Source: Burkholderia sp. IMCC1007 (GTDB lineage Bacteria > Pseudomonadota > Gammaproteobacteria > Burkholderiales > Burkholderiaceae). From it: a DNA stretch of 64,000 nt. The DNA is taken from NCBI RefSeq assembly GCF_027257875.1, contig NZ_JAPVQY010000020.1, positions 53,289 through 117,288 on the forward strand, written 5' to 3'. Of the stretch, positions 52,130 to 61,884 are shown piece by piece. The first letter of the stretch is position 1; the number at the start of each line of letters is the position of its first letter. Both the position numbers and the translations under genes were made by a program. Below the pieces are notes generated by a model. It saw only the letters and a program-made list of their open reading frames with translations. It was not told the DNA's origin and searched no databases.

Positions 52130-52942
52130 ATGCCGAACCTGGCAACCGCCCAGCAATTCCTGATGACCCGCGGCCTCGACTTCGGCCTGAATCTCCTTGC
52201 CGCGATCGTGCTGTGGTTCGTCGGCCGTTGGGCGATCCGCATCGGCACCGGCCTGCTCGGCAGGGTCGTGCGCCGCAGCGGCAAGGTCGACCCGACGCTC
52301 ACCGACTACCTGACCTCGGTCGTCGGCGTGCTGCTGACGATCCTGCTGATCCTCGCGATCCTGCAGATCTTCGGCGTGCAGACCACGTCGTTCGCCGCAC
52401 TGCTCGCCGGTCTCGGCCTCGCGATCGGCACCGCGTGGGGCGGCCTGCTCGCCCACTTCGCCGCCGGCGTGTTCATGCAGGTGCTGCGCCCGTTCAAGAT
52501 CGGCGACGTGATCAGCGCGGGCGGCGTCACCGGCACGGTGAAGGAGCTCGGCCTGTTCGGCACGACGATCATCACCGCCGACAACGTCGTGACGATCGTC
52601 GGCAACAACAAGATCTTCTCGGACAACATCGCGAACTACAGCGCGACGCCGCATCGCCGCGTCGACCTGACCGCGAAGATCGCGAACGGCGTCGATGCGG
52701 CCGATGCGATCAACCGCCTGAAGACGCAGATCCAGTTGATCCCGAACGTGATGAAAACGCCGGCACCGGACATCGGCGTGCTGCAGTTCACGCCGGAAGG
52801 CCCGCTGCTGTTCGTGCGCCCGTCCGCGCAGCCGGAGAACTACTGGCAGGTGTACTGCGACACGAACCGCGTGATCCTCGAGACGTTCCGCGAGGCCGGA
52901 TATCCGACGCCCGAAACGCCGCTCTCCCACCGCAACGCGTGA
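52130..52942 (+). CDS. Small-conductance mechanosensitive channel, MscS family
   Basis: This 270-residue protein has the three-helix core of MscS: TM1 about 17-38, TM2 about 58-80, and pore helix TM3 with GLGLAIGTAWGGLLAHFAAGVFM. The beta domain follows (PFKIGDVISAGGVTGTVKELG, VGNNKIFSDNIANYS) and then a C-terminal mixed domain. It opens on hypo-osmotic shock to release solutes. GGAG precedes the ATG. It is monocistronic and ends at a bidirectional terminator shared with the convergent dedA gene. Confidence 0.95.
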   Translation: MPNLATAQQFLMTRGLDFGLNLLAAIVLWFVGRWAIRIGTGLLGRVVRRSGKVDPTLTDYLTSVVGVLLTILLILAILQIFGVQTTSFAALLAGLGLAIGTAWGGLLAHFAAGVFMQVLRPFKIGDVISAGGVTGTVKELGLFGTTIITADNVVTIVGNNKIFSDNIANYSATPHRRVDLTAKIANGVDAADAINRLKTQIQLIPNVMKTPAPDIGVLQFTPEGPLLFVRPSAQPENYWQVYCDTNRVILETFREAGYPTPETPLSHRNA

Positions 52943-52983
52943 CGGCATGGCCCATCGGCAATTGCCGGAATCGAAGGCGAAAA

Positions 52984-53009
52984 AAAAGCGTGGCACCCGC
53001 CACGCTTTT
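52984..53009. terminator. Bidirectional terminator between mscS-type and dedA-type genes
   Basis: GCGTGGC (52988-52994) pairs with GCCACGC (52999-53005) over the loop ACCC. It is flanked by an A-run on the left and TTTT on the right, so it can stop transcription from both convergent genes. Confidence 0.92.
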
Positions 53010-53035
53010 GATGCGCCGAAGAGAAACGCGCCGCG

Positions 53036-53719
53036 TCAGCGGCCGCCCGTCTTCTGCGTAGGGTCCGCGTGCCGCCCGCGCACCATCTTCCACAGGCCGC
53101 CGAGCACCACCGGCACGATCGCCGCGCCGATCCCTGCCAGCACGATCACGTTCAGATACTGACGGATGAACGGGATATTGCCGAAGAAGTAGCCGAGCAG
53201 CACCAGCAGCAGCACCCAGAACAGGGCGCCGATCACGTTGAACAGCTGGAAGCGCGCGGCGCTCATCGACGACGCGCCCGCGACGAACGGCGCAAACGTG
53301 CGCACGACGGGGATGAAGCGCGCGAGCACGATGGTCTTGCCGCCGTGCTTGTCGTAGAACGTGTGGGTTTTCTGCAGCGCGGCGCGATCGAGGAAGCGCT
53401 CGAGCACCGGGATATGCGTATTGAACACCTTCGGCCCGATCCAGCGGCCGATCAGGTAGTTCACGGTATTGCCGGAAATCGCCGCGACCAGCAGCAGCAC
53501 GATCAGCGCGCCGACGTTCATGTCGCCCGACGCCGCGAATGCGCCGCCGATGAACAGCAGCGAATCGCCGGGCAGGAACGGCAACACGACGAGGCCGGTC
53601 TCGCAGAACACGATCAGGAACAGCACCAGGTACACCCATGCGCCGTACTGCCGGATGAAATCGCCGAGGAACGCGTCGATGTGCAGGACCAGATTGACGA
53701 AATGAAGCAGCGTATCCAA
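53036..53719 (-). CDS. DedA family membrane protein
   Basis: This protein of about 227 residues has the DedA hallmarks [19 protein letters not shown] (with the conserved acidic and Pro/Gly residues) and [27 protein letters not shown]-like text ([27 protein letters not shown]). Four or five hydrophobic helices are present. DedA proteins act as undecaprenyl- or other phospholipid flippases/transporters; one homologue in Burkholderia is needed for polymyxin resistance. The start is taken as TTG 53719 because GAGGAA sits at good spacing and the protein then begins with the usual (M)[14 protein letters not shown]. Upstream in-frame residues look non-coding. Confidence 0.9.
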   Translation of the reverse strand: [227 protein letters not shown]

Positions 53720-53879
53720 ATGCGATTCCTCGAAGGCGAAAGGGCCGGAGCGGCCGAAAAGGCGAAGGTGCCCGCCACACAAGGCGGGGCGCGCCACGGA
53801 GCCATGATACCGAAACTACCTTAAGGCTCCGTGAAAAAACGTAACGGTCGGCTGCGCCGGCAGGCATCCGCCGCCTCGT

Positions 53880-53892
53880 TATAATTCGGCCA
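53880..53892 (+). promoter_or_regulatory. Perfect -10 box directly before mutL (probable leaderless start)
   Basis: TATAAT at 53880-53885 lies six bases before the ATG at 53892, so transcription should start at or very near the A of the start codon. There is no Shine-Dalgarno. The -35 region is weak. Confidence 0.6.
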
Positions 53893-55877
53893 TGTCCGAA
53901 ATCACCGAAACGGCCGCGGGCGCCGCGCCCGCCCCCGCTCCGCGCCCGCTGCGCGCGATCCAGCCCCTGCCCGACCAGTTGATCAGCCAGATCGCGGCGG
54001 GCGAGGTCGTCGAACGCCCGGCGTCGGTCGTCAAGGAGCTGCTCGAGAACGCGATGGACGCCGGCGCGACGACGCTGCGCATCGTCCTCGAAGAAGGTGG
54101 CGTCAAGCGCATCTCGATCACCGACGACGGCTGTGGAATCCCGCCCGACGAGCTGCCGCTCGCACTGATGCGCCACGCGACCAGCAAGATCCGCTCGCTC
54201 GAGGAGCTCGAAGCGGTCGCCACGCTGGGTTTTCGCGGGGAAGCGCTCGCGTCGATCGCATCGGTCGCCGAGATGTCGATCACGAGCCGCACGGCCGACG
54301 TCGCGCATGCGACGAAGATCGATGCGACCACCGGCGCGCTGTCGCCGGCGGCCGGCGCGGTGGGCACGACGATCGAGGTGCGCGAGCTGTACTTCAACAC
54401 GCCCGCGCGCCGCAAATTCCTGAAAAGCGAGCAGACCGAGTTCGGCCATTGCCTCGAAATGATTCGCCGCGCGGCGCTCGCGCGGCCGGACGTCGCGATC
54501 TCCGTGCTGCACAACGGCAAGGCCGTCGAGCACTGGAACGCGACGGAGCCCGCGCAGCGCGTCGCGAAGATCCTCGGCGACAGCTTCGCCACCGCGCACC
54601 TGCCGCTCGACGAGCAGGCCGGGCCGCTCGCCGTCTACGGTTGCGCGGGCCTGCCGACCGCGAGCCGCGGCCGCGCCGACCAGCAGTATTTCTTCGTCAA
54701 CGGCCGCTTCGTGCGCGACAAGCTGCTCACGCACGCGGTGCGCGCGGCGTACGAGGACGTCCTCCACGGCGACCGCTACCCGTCGTACGTGCTGTTCCTC
54801 GACCTGCCGCCCGAAGCCGTCGACGTGAACGTGCACCCGTCGAAGATCGAAGTGCGGTTCCGCGATTCGCGCTCGATCCACCAATACGTCTTCCACGCGG
54901 TGCAGCGCGCACTGGCCCGCCATGCGGGCGCGTCGCCGGAAACCACCGCGGGCGGCCATGCCGCGCATCTCGAACCGGCGCCCGCCGGCCCCGCGTCGTT
55001 CCTGAATACGCCGCTCGGCCAGGGCGCGGCCACCGGCTCGGGCGCCAGCGGCTTCTCGTCGCCGTCGTCGTCATCGTCGGCGGGCAACACGTGGATGCGC
55101 CAGGCGCGCATGACGCAGGGCACGCTGCCCGTCGCGCAGCCGCTCGCACTCTACGACGCGCTGTTCGGCCGCAAGGATACGGGCGCGGGCACGCCGGACG
55201 GCACGACCGTCGTCGCGCACGATTCGGCCGGTGCGCCGGCCGCGCCTCTGCCGGGCTTCACCGCATCGCCGATCGCCGCCAGCCCGCATGACGAGCAGCC
55301 GCTAGGCTTCGCGCTCGGCCAGATCCACGGCATCTACGTGCTCGCGCAGAATGCGCACGGCCTCGTGATCGTCGACATGCACGCGGCGCACGAGCGGATC
55401 CTGTACGAACAGTTCAAGAACGCGCTCGCCGACCGTTCGGTGGCCGTGCAGTCGCTGCTGCTGCCGATCTCGATGACGGCGACGCCGGTCGAGATCGGCA
55501 CGGTCGAGGAAGAGCGCGACACGCTCGAATCGCTCGGCTTCGACCTCGCGGTACTGTCGCCGACGACGCTCGCGATCCGTGCGGTGCCCGCGTTGCTGAA
55601 GGATGCAGACCTGCAGTCGCTCGCGCGCGCGGTGCTCGCCGACCTGCACGCATTCGGCGGCTCGCGCGTGCTCACCGAGCGCCAGCACGAACTGCTCGGC
55701 ACGCTCGCGTGCCACCACGCGGTGCGCGCGAACCGGCGCCTGACGCTCGACGAGATGAACGCGCTGTTGCGCCAGATGGAAGCGACCGAACGCGCGGACC
55801 AGTGCAATCACGGCCGGCCGACGTGGTATCAGCTCACGCTGAACGATCTCGACCGCCTCTTCCTACGCGGGCAATGA
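53892..55877 (+). CDS. mutL: DNA mismatch repair protein MutL
   Basis: This 661-residue protein has the GHKL ATPase motifs [23 protein letters not shown] and [15 protein letters not shown]. The transducer domain follows ([28 protein letters not shown]). A Pro/Ser-rich linker spans about 350-470. The C-terminal dimerisation domain has [13 protein letters not shown], which fits the endonuclease motif DxHA-x2-E-x4-E, then [11 protein letters not shown] and [12 protein letters not shown]. This suggests MutL nicks DNA itself, as expected in species without MutH. It overlaps miaA by four bases. Confidence 0.97.
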   Translation: MSEITETAAGAAPAPAPRPLRAIQPLPDQLISQIAAGEVVERPASVVKELLENAMDAGATTLRIVLEEGGVKRISITDDGCGIPPDELPLALMRHATSKIRSLEELEAVATLGFRGEALASIASVAEMSITSRTADVAHATKIDATTGALSPAAGAVGTTIEVRELYFNTPARRKFLKSEQTEFGHCLEMIRRAALARPDVAISVLHNGKAVEHWNATEPAQRVAKILGDSFATAHLPLDEQAGPLAVYGCAGLPTASRGRADQQYFFVNGRFVRDKLLTHAVRAAYEDVLHGDRYPSYVLFLDLPPEAVDVNVHPSKIEVRFRDSRSIHQYVFHAVQRALARHAGASPETTAGGHAAHLEPAPAGPASFLNTPLGQGAATGSGASGFSSPSSSSSAGNTWMRQARMTQGTLPVAQPLALYDALFGRKDTGAGTPDGTTVVAHDSAGAPAAPLPGFTASPIAASPHDEQPLGFALGQIHGIYVLAQNAHGLVIVDMHAAHERILYEQFKNALADRSVAVQSLLLPISMTATPVEIGTVEEERDTLESLGFDLAVLSPTTLAIRAVPALLKDADLQSLARAVLADLHAFGGSRVLTERQHELLGTLACHHAVRANRRLTLDEMNALLRQMEATERADQCNHGRPTWYQLTLNDLDRLFLRGQ

Positions 55878-56848
55878 ACGCTTCACCGCAGATCCAACCG
55901 ACGACGATCGCCTGCCTGCTCGGCCCCACTGCCTCGGGCAAGACGGCCGCGGCGCTGGCGCTCGCCGCGCGCCGCCCGATCGAGATCGTCAGCGTCGATT
56001 CGGCACTCGTCTACCGCGACATGGATATCGGCACCGCGAAACCGACGCGCGACGAGCGCGCGCGCGTGCCGCATCATCTGATCGACATCATCGACCCGGC
56101 CGACTCGTATTCGGCGGCCAGTTTCCGCGCGGACACGCTGCGCCTGATCGGCGAGATCACCGCGCGCGGCCGCACGCCGCTGCTCGCGGGCGGCACGATG
56201 CTGTACTACAAGGCATTGACGCAGGGGCTCAACGACCTGCCGACCGCCGATCCGGCCGTGCGCGCGGAACTCGATGCCGACGCCGCGCGCGACGGCTGGC
56301 CCGCGCTGCATGCACGGCTCGCGCAGGTCGACCCCGCCACCGCCGCGCGCCTCGCGCCGAACGATTCGCAGCGGATCCAGCGCGCGCTGGAAGTGTTCAT
56401 GCTGAGCGGGCAGCCGATGTCGGCGCTGCTCGCCGCGCCGCGCCCCGTGGACGATGCGGCCGCGGCTTACCGCTTCGTGCCGGTCGCGCTCGAACCGTCG
56501 GACCGCGCGGCGCTGCATGCGCGCATCGCGCAACGCTTCGACGCGATGCTCGACGCGGGCTTCATCGACGAAGTCGAACGGCTGCGTCGCCGCGAGGATC
56601 TGCACCTCGGCTTGCCGTCGATGCGCTGCGTCGGCTACCGGCAGGCATGGGAATTCCTCGACGGCGACACCGACTACCGGACCATGCGCGACAAGGGCAT
56701 CTTCGCGACGCGCCAGCTGTGCAAACGGCAGATCACGTGGTTGCGGGCGATGCCGGAGCGGATCGTCGTCGACTGCATTGCGCCGGACGCGACGGCGCAC
56801 GCGCTGGATGCGCTCGAACGCGTGCTCGACGGCCGCGCAACAGCCTGA
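55874..56848 (+). CDS. miaA: tRNA dimethylallyltransferase
   Basis: This 324-residue enzyme prenylates A37 of UNN-decoding tRNAs. It shows the P-loop [29 protein letters not shown], the DSYSAASFR segment, [14 protein letters not shown] and [10 protein letters not shown], with the tRNA-binding [11 protein letters not shown] near the C-terminus. The ATGA overlap with mutL fixes the start; the pair mutL-miaA is a conserved operon. Length is normal. Confidence 0.96.
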   Translation: MNASPQIQPTTIACLLGPTASGKTAAALALAARRPIEIVSVDSALVYRDMDIGTAKPTRDERARVPHHLIDIIDPADSYSAASFRADTLRLIGEITARGRTPLLAGGTMLYYKALTQGLNDLPTADPAVRAELDADAARDGWPALHARLAQVDPATAARLAPNDSQRIQRALEVFMLSGQPMSALLAAPRPVDDAAAAYRFVPVALEPSDRAALHARIAQRFDAMLDAGFIDEVERLRRREDLHLGLPSMRCVGYRQAWEFLDGDTDYRTMRDKGIFATRQLCKRQITWLRAMPERIVVDCIAPDATAHALDALERVLDGRATA

Positions 56849-56968
56849 CGCACGCGCTCCAGTGCACGACTCAGTGCACGAGCGTCACGAGATTCGCATC
56901 CCGCGCCAGCTGCCGGCGACCATCCTTCTTGCGGAAAATCGTCAGCGTATGACCGGAGCGGCACCCCG

Positions 56969-57003
56969 AAAAAAAGCCGCCCGGATCGACTCCGAGCGGC
57001 TTT
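56969..57003 (-). terminator. Terminator of purM
   Basis: GCCGC (56976-56980) pairs with GCGGC (56996-57000), and an inner CGGA/TCCG stem lies within. On the minus strand the hairpin is followed by a run of seven T residues, giving a strong terminator for purM. The plus strand has only three T residues, so it is weaker for miaA. Confidence 0.85.
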
Positions 57004-57029
57004 CCCTGCTGCATGCATTGCGTGTTGCG

Positions 57030-58085
57030 TCAGACCACGACCGTCTGCGCCTCGCCTTCGCGGCTCGCACGCACGGTGCCGATCTTCCACACCTGTTCGC
57101 CGGCGGCGGTCAGGTCGGCAATCGCGGCGTCGGCATCGGCCGCCGACACGATCACGGCCATGCCGATCCCGCAGTTGAACACACGGTGCATTTCCGCGTC
57201 GGCGACGCCGCCGTGCTCCTGCAGCCACTTGAACAGCGGCGGCAGCGGCCATGCGTTCTGGTCGAGTTCGGCGGTGAGGCCTTCGCGCAGCACGCGCGGA
57301 ATGTTCTCGACGAGGCCGCCACCGGTGATGTGCGCCATGCCCTTGACCGACAGCTTCTGCATCAGCGCGAGCAGCGGCTTCACGTAGATGCGCGTGGGCG
57401 CCATCAGCGTATCGGCCAGCGAGCGGCCGTGGAAATCGGCGGACAGATCGGGGTTCGCGCGCTCGATGATCTTGCGCACGAGCGAGAAGCCGTTCGAGTG
57501 GATGCCGCTCGATGCGAGGCCGAGCACCACGTCGCCTTCGGCGATCGTGCTGCCATCGATGATCTTGCTCTTCTCGATCGCGCCGACCGCGAAGCCGGCC
57601 AGGTCGTATTCGCCGTCGGGGTACATGCCCGGCATTTCGGCCGTTTCACCGCCGATCAGCGCGCAGCCCGACAGTTCGCAGCCGTGCGCGATGCCCTTGA
57701 CGACGGTTGCGGCCGTGTCGACGTCGAGCTTGCCGCACGCGAAGTAGTCGAGGAAGAACAGCGGCTCGGCGCCCTGCACGAGGATGTCGTTCACGCTCAT
57801 CGCGACGAGATCCTGGCCGACGGTGTCGTGTTTGTTCAGATGAAAGGCAAGCTTGAGCTTGGTGCCGACGCCGTCGGTGCCCGACACGAGCACGGGCTCC
57901 TTGTACTTCTTCGGCACTTCGAACAGCGCGCCGAACCCGCCGATGCCGCCGAGCACGCCGTCGCGCAGGGTTTTCTTCGCAAAAGGCTTGATCTTGTCGA
58001 TGAGGGCGTCGCCCGCGTCGATGTCGACGCCTGCGTCGCGGTAGGACAGACCCTGAGCGTCAGGAGCGGATTTCGGAGGATTCAT
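57030..58085 (-). CDS. purM: Phosphoribosylformylglycinamidine cyclo-ligase
   Basis: This 351-residue enzyme performs step five of purine synthesis (FGAM to AIR with ATP). It has the PurM motifs [44 protein letters not shown] and [11 protein letters not shown]. The C-terminal half has [15 protein letters not shown]. No Shine-Dalgarno is evident before the ATG (a run of C residues). Its promoter -10 lies in a palindrome shared with the divergent hda gene. Confidence 0.97.
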   Translation of the reverse strand: MNPPKSAPDAQGLSYRDAGVDIDAGDALIDKIKPFAKKTLRDGVLGGIGGFGALFEVPKKYKEPVLVSGTDGVGTKLKLAFHLNKHDTVGQDLVAMSVNDILVQGAEPLFFLDYFACGKLDVDTAATVVKGIAHGCELSGCALIGGETAEMPGMYPDGEYDLAGFAVGAIEKSKIIDGSTIAEGDVVLGLASSGIHSNGFSLVRKIIERANPDLSADFHGRSLADTLMAPTRIYVKPLLALMQKLSVKGMAHITGGGLVENIPRVLREGLTAELDQNAWPLPPLFKWLQEHGGVADAEMHRVFNCGIGMAVIVSAADADAAIADLTAAGEQVWKIGTVRASREGEAQTVVV

Positions 58086-58104
58086 GGGGGAATGCGAGAA
58101 GGTC

Positions 58105-58123
58105 GGTAAAATGCGATTTTACC
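58105..58123. promoter_or_regulatory. Palindromic divergent -10 element between purM and hda
   Basis: GGTAAAAT-GCG-ATTTTACC is a perfect 8+3+8 palindrome that presents TAAAAT as a -10 box on both strands. On the minus strand it gives purM a leader of about 25 bases. On the plus strand it could start a long hda leader. It could equally be an operator for a dimeric regulator. Confidence 0.5.
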
Positions 58124-58335
58124 CGAAGCCGGCCCGTTGGCCGGAATTCCCAGCACCGAATCGTCAGGGATTGCATCTTGGTCGACACGTCCCCGTTTTC
58201 ATCGCTACGCGAGCCGCGCCGAAACGCGCGTGCCGCCGTGCGTACGGCCGCGCGTGCAGACACCCGAACGGCATCCCCGCGCGCGTGCCCGGCGTATGGC
58301 ACGCGTTTTTTCAACCGACCCGCATTGTGACTGTT

Positions 58336-59070
58336 GTGTCCCGTCAACTGACGCTCGATCTCGGCACGCCGCCGCCCGCCACGTTCGACAACTTCATCAT
58401 GAATGAAGAGAACGACGAGCTCATCTCGCGGCTCCAGAAGCTCGACCTCGCACTCGCGGCGGGGCCCGTGCCGGATCGATCGTTCTACATCTGGGGCGAG
58501 CCCGGCAGCGGCCGCACCCACCTGCTGCAGGCGCTCGTCAGCGACGCGTCGTACGGCTACGCGCGCTATCTCACGCCGCAAAGCCCGCTCGGCGCGTTCA
58601 CGTTCGACCCGCGCATCGGCATCTACGCGATCGACGACTGCGACCGGATGAGCGACGCGCAGCAGGTCGCGCTGTTCAACCTGTTCAACGAGGTCCGCGC
58701 GCACCCGTCGAGCGCGTTCGTCGCGGCAGGCCCCGCGGCGCCGCTCGCGCTGGACGTGCGCGAGGATCTGCGCACGCGTCTGGGCTGGGGGCTCGTGTTC
58801 CACCTGTCGCCGCCGTCGGATGCCGGCAAGATCGCCGTGCTCAAGCTCGCGGCGAAGGAGCGCGGCATCGCGCTCACCGACGACATCGCCGCCTACCTGC
58901 TCACCCATTTCCGCCGCGACATGCCGAGCCTGATGGCGCTGCTCGACGCGCTCGACCGCTTCTCGCTCGAGCAGAAACGCGCCGTCACGCTGCCGCTGCT
59001 GCGCCGGATGCTGGCCCGTCCCGGCGACGACATCGCACCACCGGGCACAGGCCCGAACCGCTTCGAGTAA
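58336..59070 (+). CDS. hda: DnaA regulatory inactivator Hda
   Basis: This protein of about 244 residues begins SRQLTLDLGTPPPATFDNF, the clamp-binding and N-terminal motif of Hda. AAA+ features follow: the Walker A variant GEPGSGRTHLLQAL, IYAIDDCDRM, FNLFNEV and DLRTRLGWGLVFHL. Hda with the DNA-loaded beta clamp stimulates DnaA-ATP hydrolysis and blocks re-initiation. A GTG start at 58336 is assumed; a GTG at 58327 in the same frame is possible. The open frame further upstream (from 58084) does not resemble Hda. Its stop codon is part of the next gene's -10 box. Confidence 0.9.
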   Translation: MSRQLTLDLGTPPPATFDNFIMNEENDELISRLQKLDLALAAGPVPDRSFYIWGEPGSGRTHLLQALVSDASYGYARYLTPQSPLGAFTFDPRIGIYAIDDCDRMSDAQQVALFNLFNEVRAHPSSAFVAAGPAAPLALDVREDLRTRLGWGLVFHLSPPSDAGKIAVLKLAAKERGIALTDDIAAYLLTHFRRDMPSLMALLDALDRFSLEQKRAVTLPLLRRMLARPGDDIAPPGTGPNRFE

Positions 59071-59082
59071 AATGCGCTTCCA
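59068..59082 (+). promoter_or_regulatory. -10 box overlapping the hda stop codon, before the HAD gene
   Basis: TAAAAT at 59068-59073 begins with the TAA stop of hda and lies eight bases before the next ATG (59082). This predicts a leaderless or near-leaderless transcript. No Shine-Dalgarno is present. Confidence 0.5.
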
Positions 59083-59759
59083 TGACTAATCTGGCACTCT
59101 TTGACCTTGATCACACGCTGATCCCGACCGATAGCGACCACGAATGGGGCCGCTTCATGGTGAAGCTCGGCATCGTCGACGCGGAAAGCTTCTCGCGTCA
59201 GAACGATCAGTTCTTCGCCGACTACAAGGCCGGCAAGCTCGACATCCATGCGTACCTGTGCGCGATGCTCACGCCGCTCGCGAAGTATTCGCGTGCGCAA
59301 CTCGCGCAATGGCACGAGCAGTACATGCATGAAGTGATCCGTCCCGCAATGACGCCCGCCGCGCTCGAACTCGTGCGCAAGCACCTCGATGCCGGCGACC
59401 TCTGCTGCGTCGTGACCGCGACCAACGAATTCATCACGCGTCCGATCGCCACCGCATTCGGCGTCGACACGCTGATCGCATGCGAGGTCGAAACCACCGA
59501 CGGGCATCCCGATTCGCCGTTCACCGGCCGGCCCACGGGCACGCCGAGCTACCGCGAAGGCAAGATCGTGCGTACCGAAGCGTGGCTCGCGTCGCTCGGC
59601 AAGCGCTGGGACGACTTCGAACACAGCTACTTCTACAGCGACTCGCACAACGACATCCCGTTGCTCGAGAAAGTCACCGACCCGATCGCGACCAACCCCG
59701 ACGACACCCTGCGCGCGCATGCAAGCGACCGCGGCTGGCGCATCCTCGATCTTTTCTGA
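59082..59759 (+). CDS. HAD-IB family phosphatase (SerB-like)
   Basis: This 225-residue hydrolase has HAD motif I FDLDHTLIPTDSD (nucleophile Asp8 and Asp10), motif II Thr in VVTATNEF, Lys in YREGKI, and motif IV SDSHNDIPLLEKV. A helical cap lies at about 20-90. This is the HAD-IB group of phosphoserine phosphatase-like enzymes; in beta-proteobacteria close relatives include histidinol-phosphate phosphatases. The substrate cannot be fixed from sequence. It is followed five bases later by the pcnB start. Confidence 0.9.
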   Translation: MTNLALFDLDHTLIPTDSDHEWGRFMVKLGIVDAESFSRQNDQFFADYKAGKLDIHAYLCAMLTPLAKYSRAQLAQWHEQYMHEVIRPAMTPAALELVRKHLDAGDLCCVVTATNEFITRPIATAFGVDTLIACEVETTDGHPDSPFTGRPTGTPSYREGKIVRTEAWLASLGKRWDDFEHSYFYSDSHNDIPLLEKVTDPIATNPDDTLRAHASDRGWRILDLF

Positions 59760-59764
59760 ACGTC

Positions 59765-61306
59765 GTGATCAAAAAATTCATTCGCAAGCTGCTCGGCCAG
59801 GACGACGCCGAACCCACCTCGCCCACCGAGTCTCCCGCCGACGAACCGGCTCCCGCTGCATCGCGCCCCGCGAAGGGTAGCCGCGGCGGCGCGAAGAAGC
59901 CGCGCAGCAATCACGCGCCGACCGTCGTGCCCGCGAGCGTGCACGGCATCGATCCGTCGCTGATCTCGAGAAACGCCGTGCGCGTGACCGACACGCTGCA
60001 ACAGGCGGGCTTTCGTGCATTCATCGTCGGCGGCGCGGTTCGCGACCTGCTGTTGGGCATCGCACCGAAGGATTTCGACGTCGCGACCGACGCGACGCCG
60101 ACCGAGGTGCAGCGCCTGTTCCGCCGCGCACGCCTGATCGGCCGCCGCTTCCAGATCGTCCACGTGCAGTTCGGCCAGGAACTGATCGAAGTGTCGACGT
60201 TCCGCGCGCTGGTCGACGCGCCGCCCGAGGCGGCCGCGGCCACGACCGAGCCGCCGAGGCGCCTGAAGCGCGACGAACTCGATCGCCGCACGCACGCGGT
60301 CGACGCGAGCGGCCGCGTGCTGCGCGACAACGTATGGGGCGAACAGCACGAGGACGCCGCACGCCGCGACTTCACGATCAACGCGATGTACTACGACCCG
60401 TCGACGCAGACGGTGCTCGACTATCACGACGGGATGGCCGACGTGCGCGCCCGCCTGCTGCGGATGATCGGCGATCCGGCCACGCGCTTCCGCGAGGATC
60501 CGGTGCGCATGCTGCGCGTCGTGCGTTTCGCGGCGAAGCTCGGCTTCGAGATCGAGCCGCACACGCGCGAGCCGATCCACGCGCTCGCCGACCTGATCAA
60601 CAACGTGCCGGCCGCGCGCCTGTTCGACGAAATGCTGAAGCTGCTGCTGTCGGGCCACGCGCTCGCATGCCTGCAGCGACTGCGCAAGGAAGGGCTGCAC
60701 CACGGGCTGCTGCCGCTGCTCGACGTCGTGCTCGAACAGCCGCAGGGCGAGAAGTTCATCACGCTCGCGCTGAACAACACCGACGCGCGCGTGCGCGCCG
60801 GCAAGCCGGTGTCGCCGGGCTTCCTGTTCGCGACGCTGCTGTGGCACGACATGCGCCAGCGCTTCGAGCAATACACGGCCGAAGGCGAAATCCCGGTGCC
60901 GGCGCTCCATCGCGCGATGGACGACGTGATCGACATGCAGACCGAGAAGCTCGCGATCCACAAGCGCTACTCGGCCGACATGCGCGAGATCTGGGGCCTG
61001 CAGTTGCGCCTCGAAAAACGCTCGGGCCGCAGCGCGATGCGGCTGCTGGAACACCAAAGGTTTAGAGCGGGGTATGATTTCCTCCTGTTACGCTGCGAAT
61101 CCGGCGAGCTCGACGCCGAAGTCGGACAGTGGTGGACGGATTTCATCGATGGCGACGCAGCCGCGCGTGAGGCACTCCTCACGCAGGGCGGCTCGAAGGA
61201 AAAATCGCCCCGCAAGCGGCGCCGCCGCGGCGGCGCGCGAAACCGCCAGCAAGGCGAAGGCGCAGCCGAGCAGGCGCCGGACACCGCAGGCGGTTCCGAC
61301 GACTGA
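59765..61306 (+). CDS. pcnB: Poly(A) polymerase I
   Basis: This 513-residue class II nucleotidyltransferase has a positively charged N-terminus, then FIVGGAVRDLLLGIAPKDFDVATDATP (the catalytic Asp pair), RRARLIGRRFQIVHV, DAARRDFTINAMYYD and EDPVRMLRVVRFAAKLGF. A basic C-terminal tail (KSPRKRRRRGGARNRQQ) follows. PcnB adds 3' A tails that promote RNA decay. GTG 59765, just after the HAD stop, is taken as the start because it gives (M)IKKFIRKLLG, a typical beginning; no earlier start fits. folK follows 35 bases later. Confidence 0.94.
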   Translation: MIKKFIRKLLGQDDAEPTSPTESPADEPAPAASRPAKGSRGGAKKPRSNHAPTVVPASVHGIDPSLISRNAVRVTDTLQQAGFRAFIVGGAVRDLLLGIAPKDFDVATDATPTEVQRLFRRARLIGRRFQIVHVQFGQELIEVSTFRALVDAPPEAAAATTEPPRRLKRDELDRRTHAVDASGRVLRDNVWGEQHEDAARRDFTINAMYYDPSTQTVLDYHDGMADVRARLLRMIGDPATRFREDPVRMLRVVRFAAKLGFEIEPHTREPIHALADLINNVPAARLFDEMLKLLLSGHALACLQRLRKEGLHHGLLPLLDVVLEQPQGEKFITLALNNTDARVRAGKPVSPGFLFATLLWHDMRQRFEQYTAEGEIPVPALHRAMDDVIDMQTEKLAIHKRYSADMREIWGLQLRLEKRSGRSAMRLLEHQRFRAGYDFLLLRCESGELDAEVGQWWTDFIDGDAAAREALLTQGGSKEKSPRKRRRRGGARNRQQGEGAAEQAPDTAGGSDD

Positions 61307-61341
61307 CGCGCGCGCCGGCGAACGACGTAGGAAGTGATGCC

Positions 61342-61884
61342 ATGACGGTTGCATATATCGGACTGGGGGCGAATCTCGGCGATGCGCGCCAGACCCTGAA
61401 GGACGCGGTGGTGTGCCTTGCGCAGCAGCGCACCATCTCGATCCTCGGCAAATCGAGCCTGTATCGCACGGCGCCCTTCGAAGCGGGCGGCGACGATTAC
61501 TACAACTGCGTCGTCAAGCTCGACACGACGCTGTCGGCCCGTGAGCTGCTCGCGCTCTGCCAGAAGATCGAACATCACTTCGGGCGCGAGCGTCCGTATC
61601 GCAACGCGCCGCGCACGCTGGACCTCGACATCCTGCTGTTCGGCGCCGATTCGATCGACGAACCCGATCTGATCGTCCCGCACCCGCGCCTCACCGATCG
61701 CGCGTTCGCGCTCGTGCCGCTCGTCGAGATCGAGCCGGCGCTCGACATCCCCGCGCGCGGCCGTGCCGATGCGTATCTCGCCGCCGTCGCGGATCAACGC
61801 GTCGAGAAGGTGCAGACCTGTCAATGCCTGATGCAGAAGGCCCTTGCCGCCGGCGCAGACGCCGACAAGAACCCCTGCCGATGA
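61342..61884 (+). CDS. folK: 6-hydroxymethyl-7,8-dihydropterin pyrophosphokinase
   Basis: This 180-residue HPPK transfers pyrophosphate from ATP to the pterin, the step before dihydropteroate synthase in folate synthesis. It has YIGLGANLGDARQTL, SSLYRTAPFEAGGDDYYNCVV and the double signature RPYRNAPRTLDLDILLFG, then HPRLTDRAFALVPL. The 3' end overlaps the deoxynucleoside kinase start by four bases. Length is slightly above the E. coli enzyme. Confidence 0.97.
   Translation: MTVAYIGLGANLGDARQTLKDAVVCLAQQRTISILGKSSLYRTAPFEAGGDDYYNCVVKLDTTLSARELLALCQKIEHHFGRERPYRNAPRTLDLDILLFGADSIDEPDLIVPHPRLTDRAFALVPLVEIEPALDIPARGRADAYLAAVADQRVEKVQTCQCLMQKALAAGADADKNPCR

Noticed and set aside
59633..61057. Long minus-strand frame opposite pcnB
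   Set aside because: It has no domain features, and pcnB on the plus strand is fully conserved.
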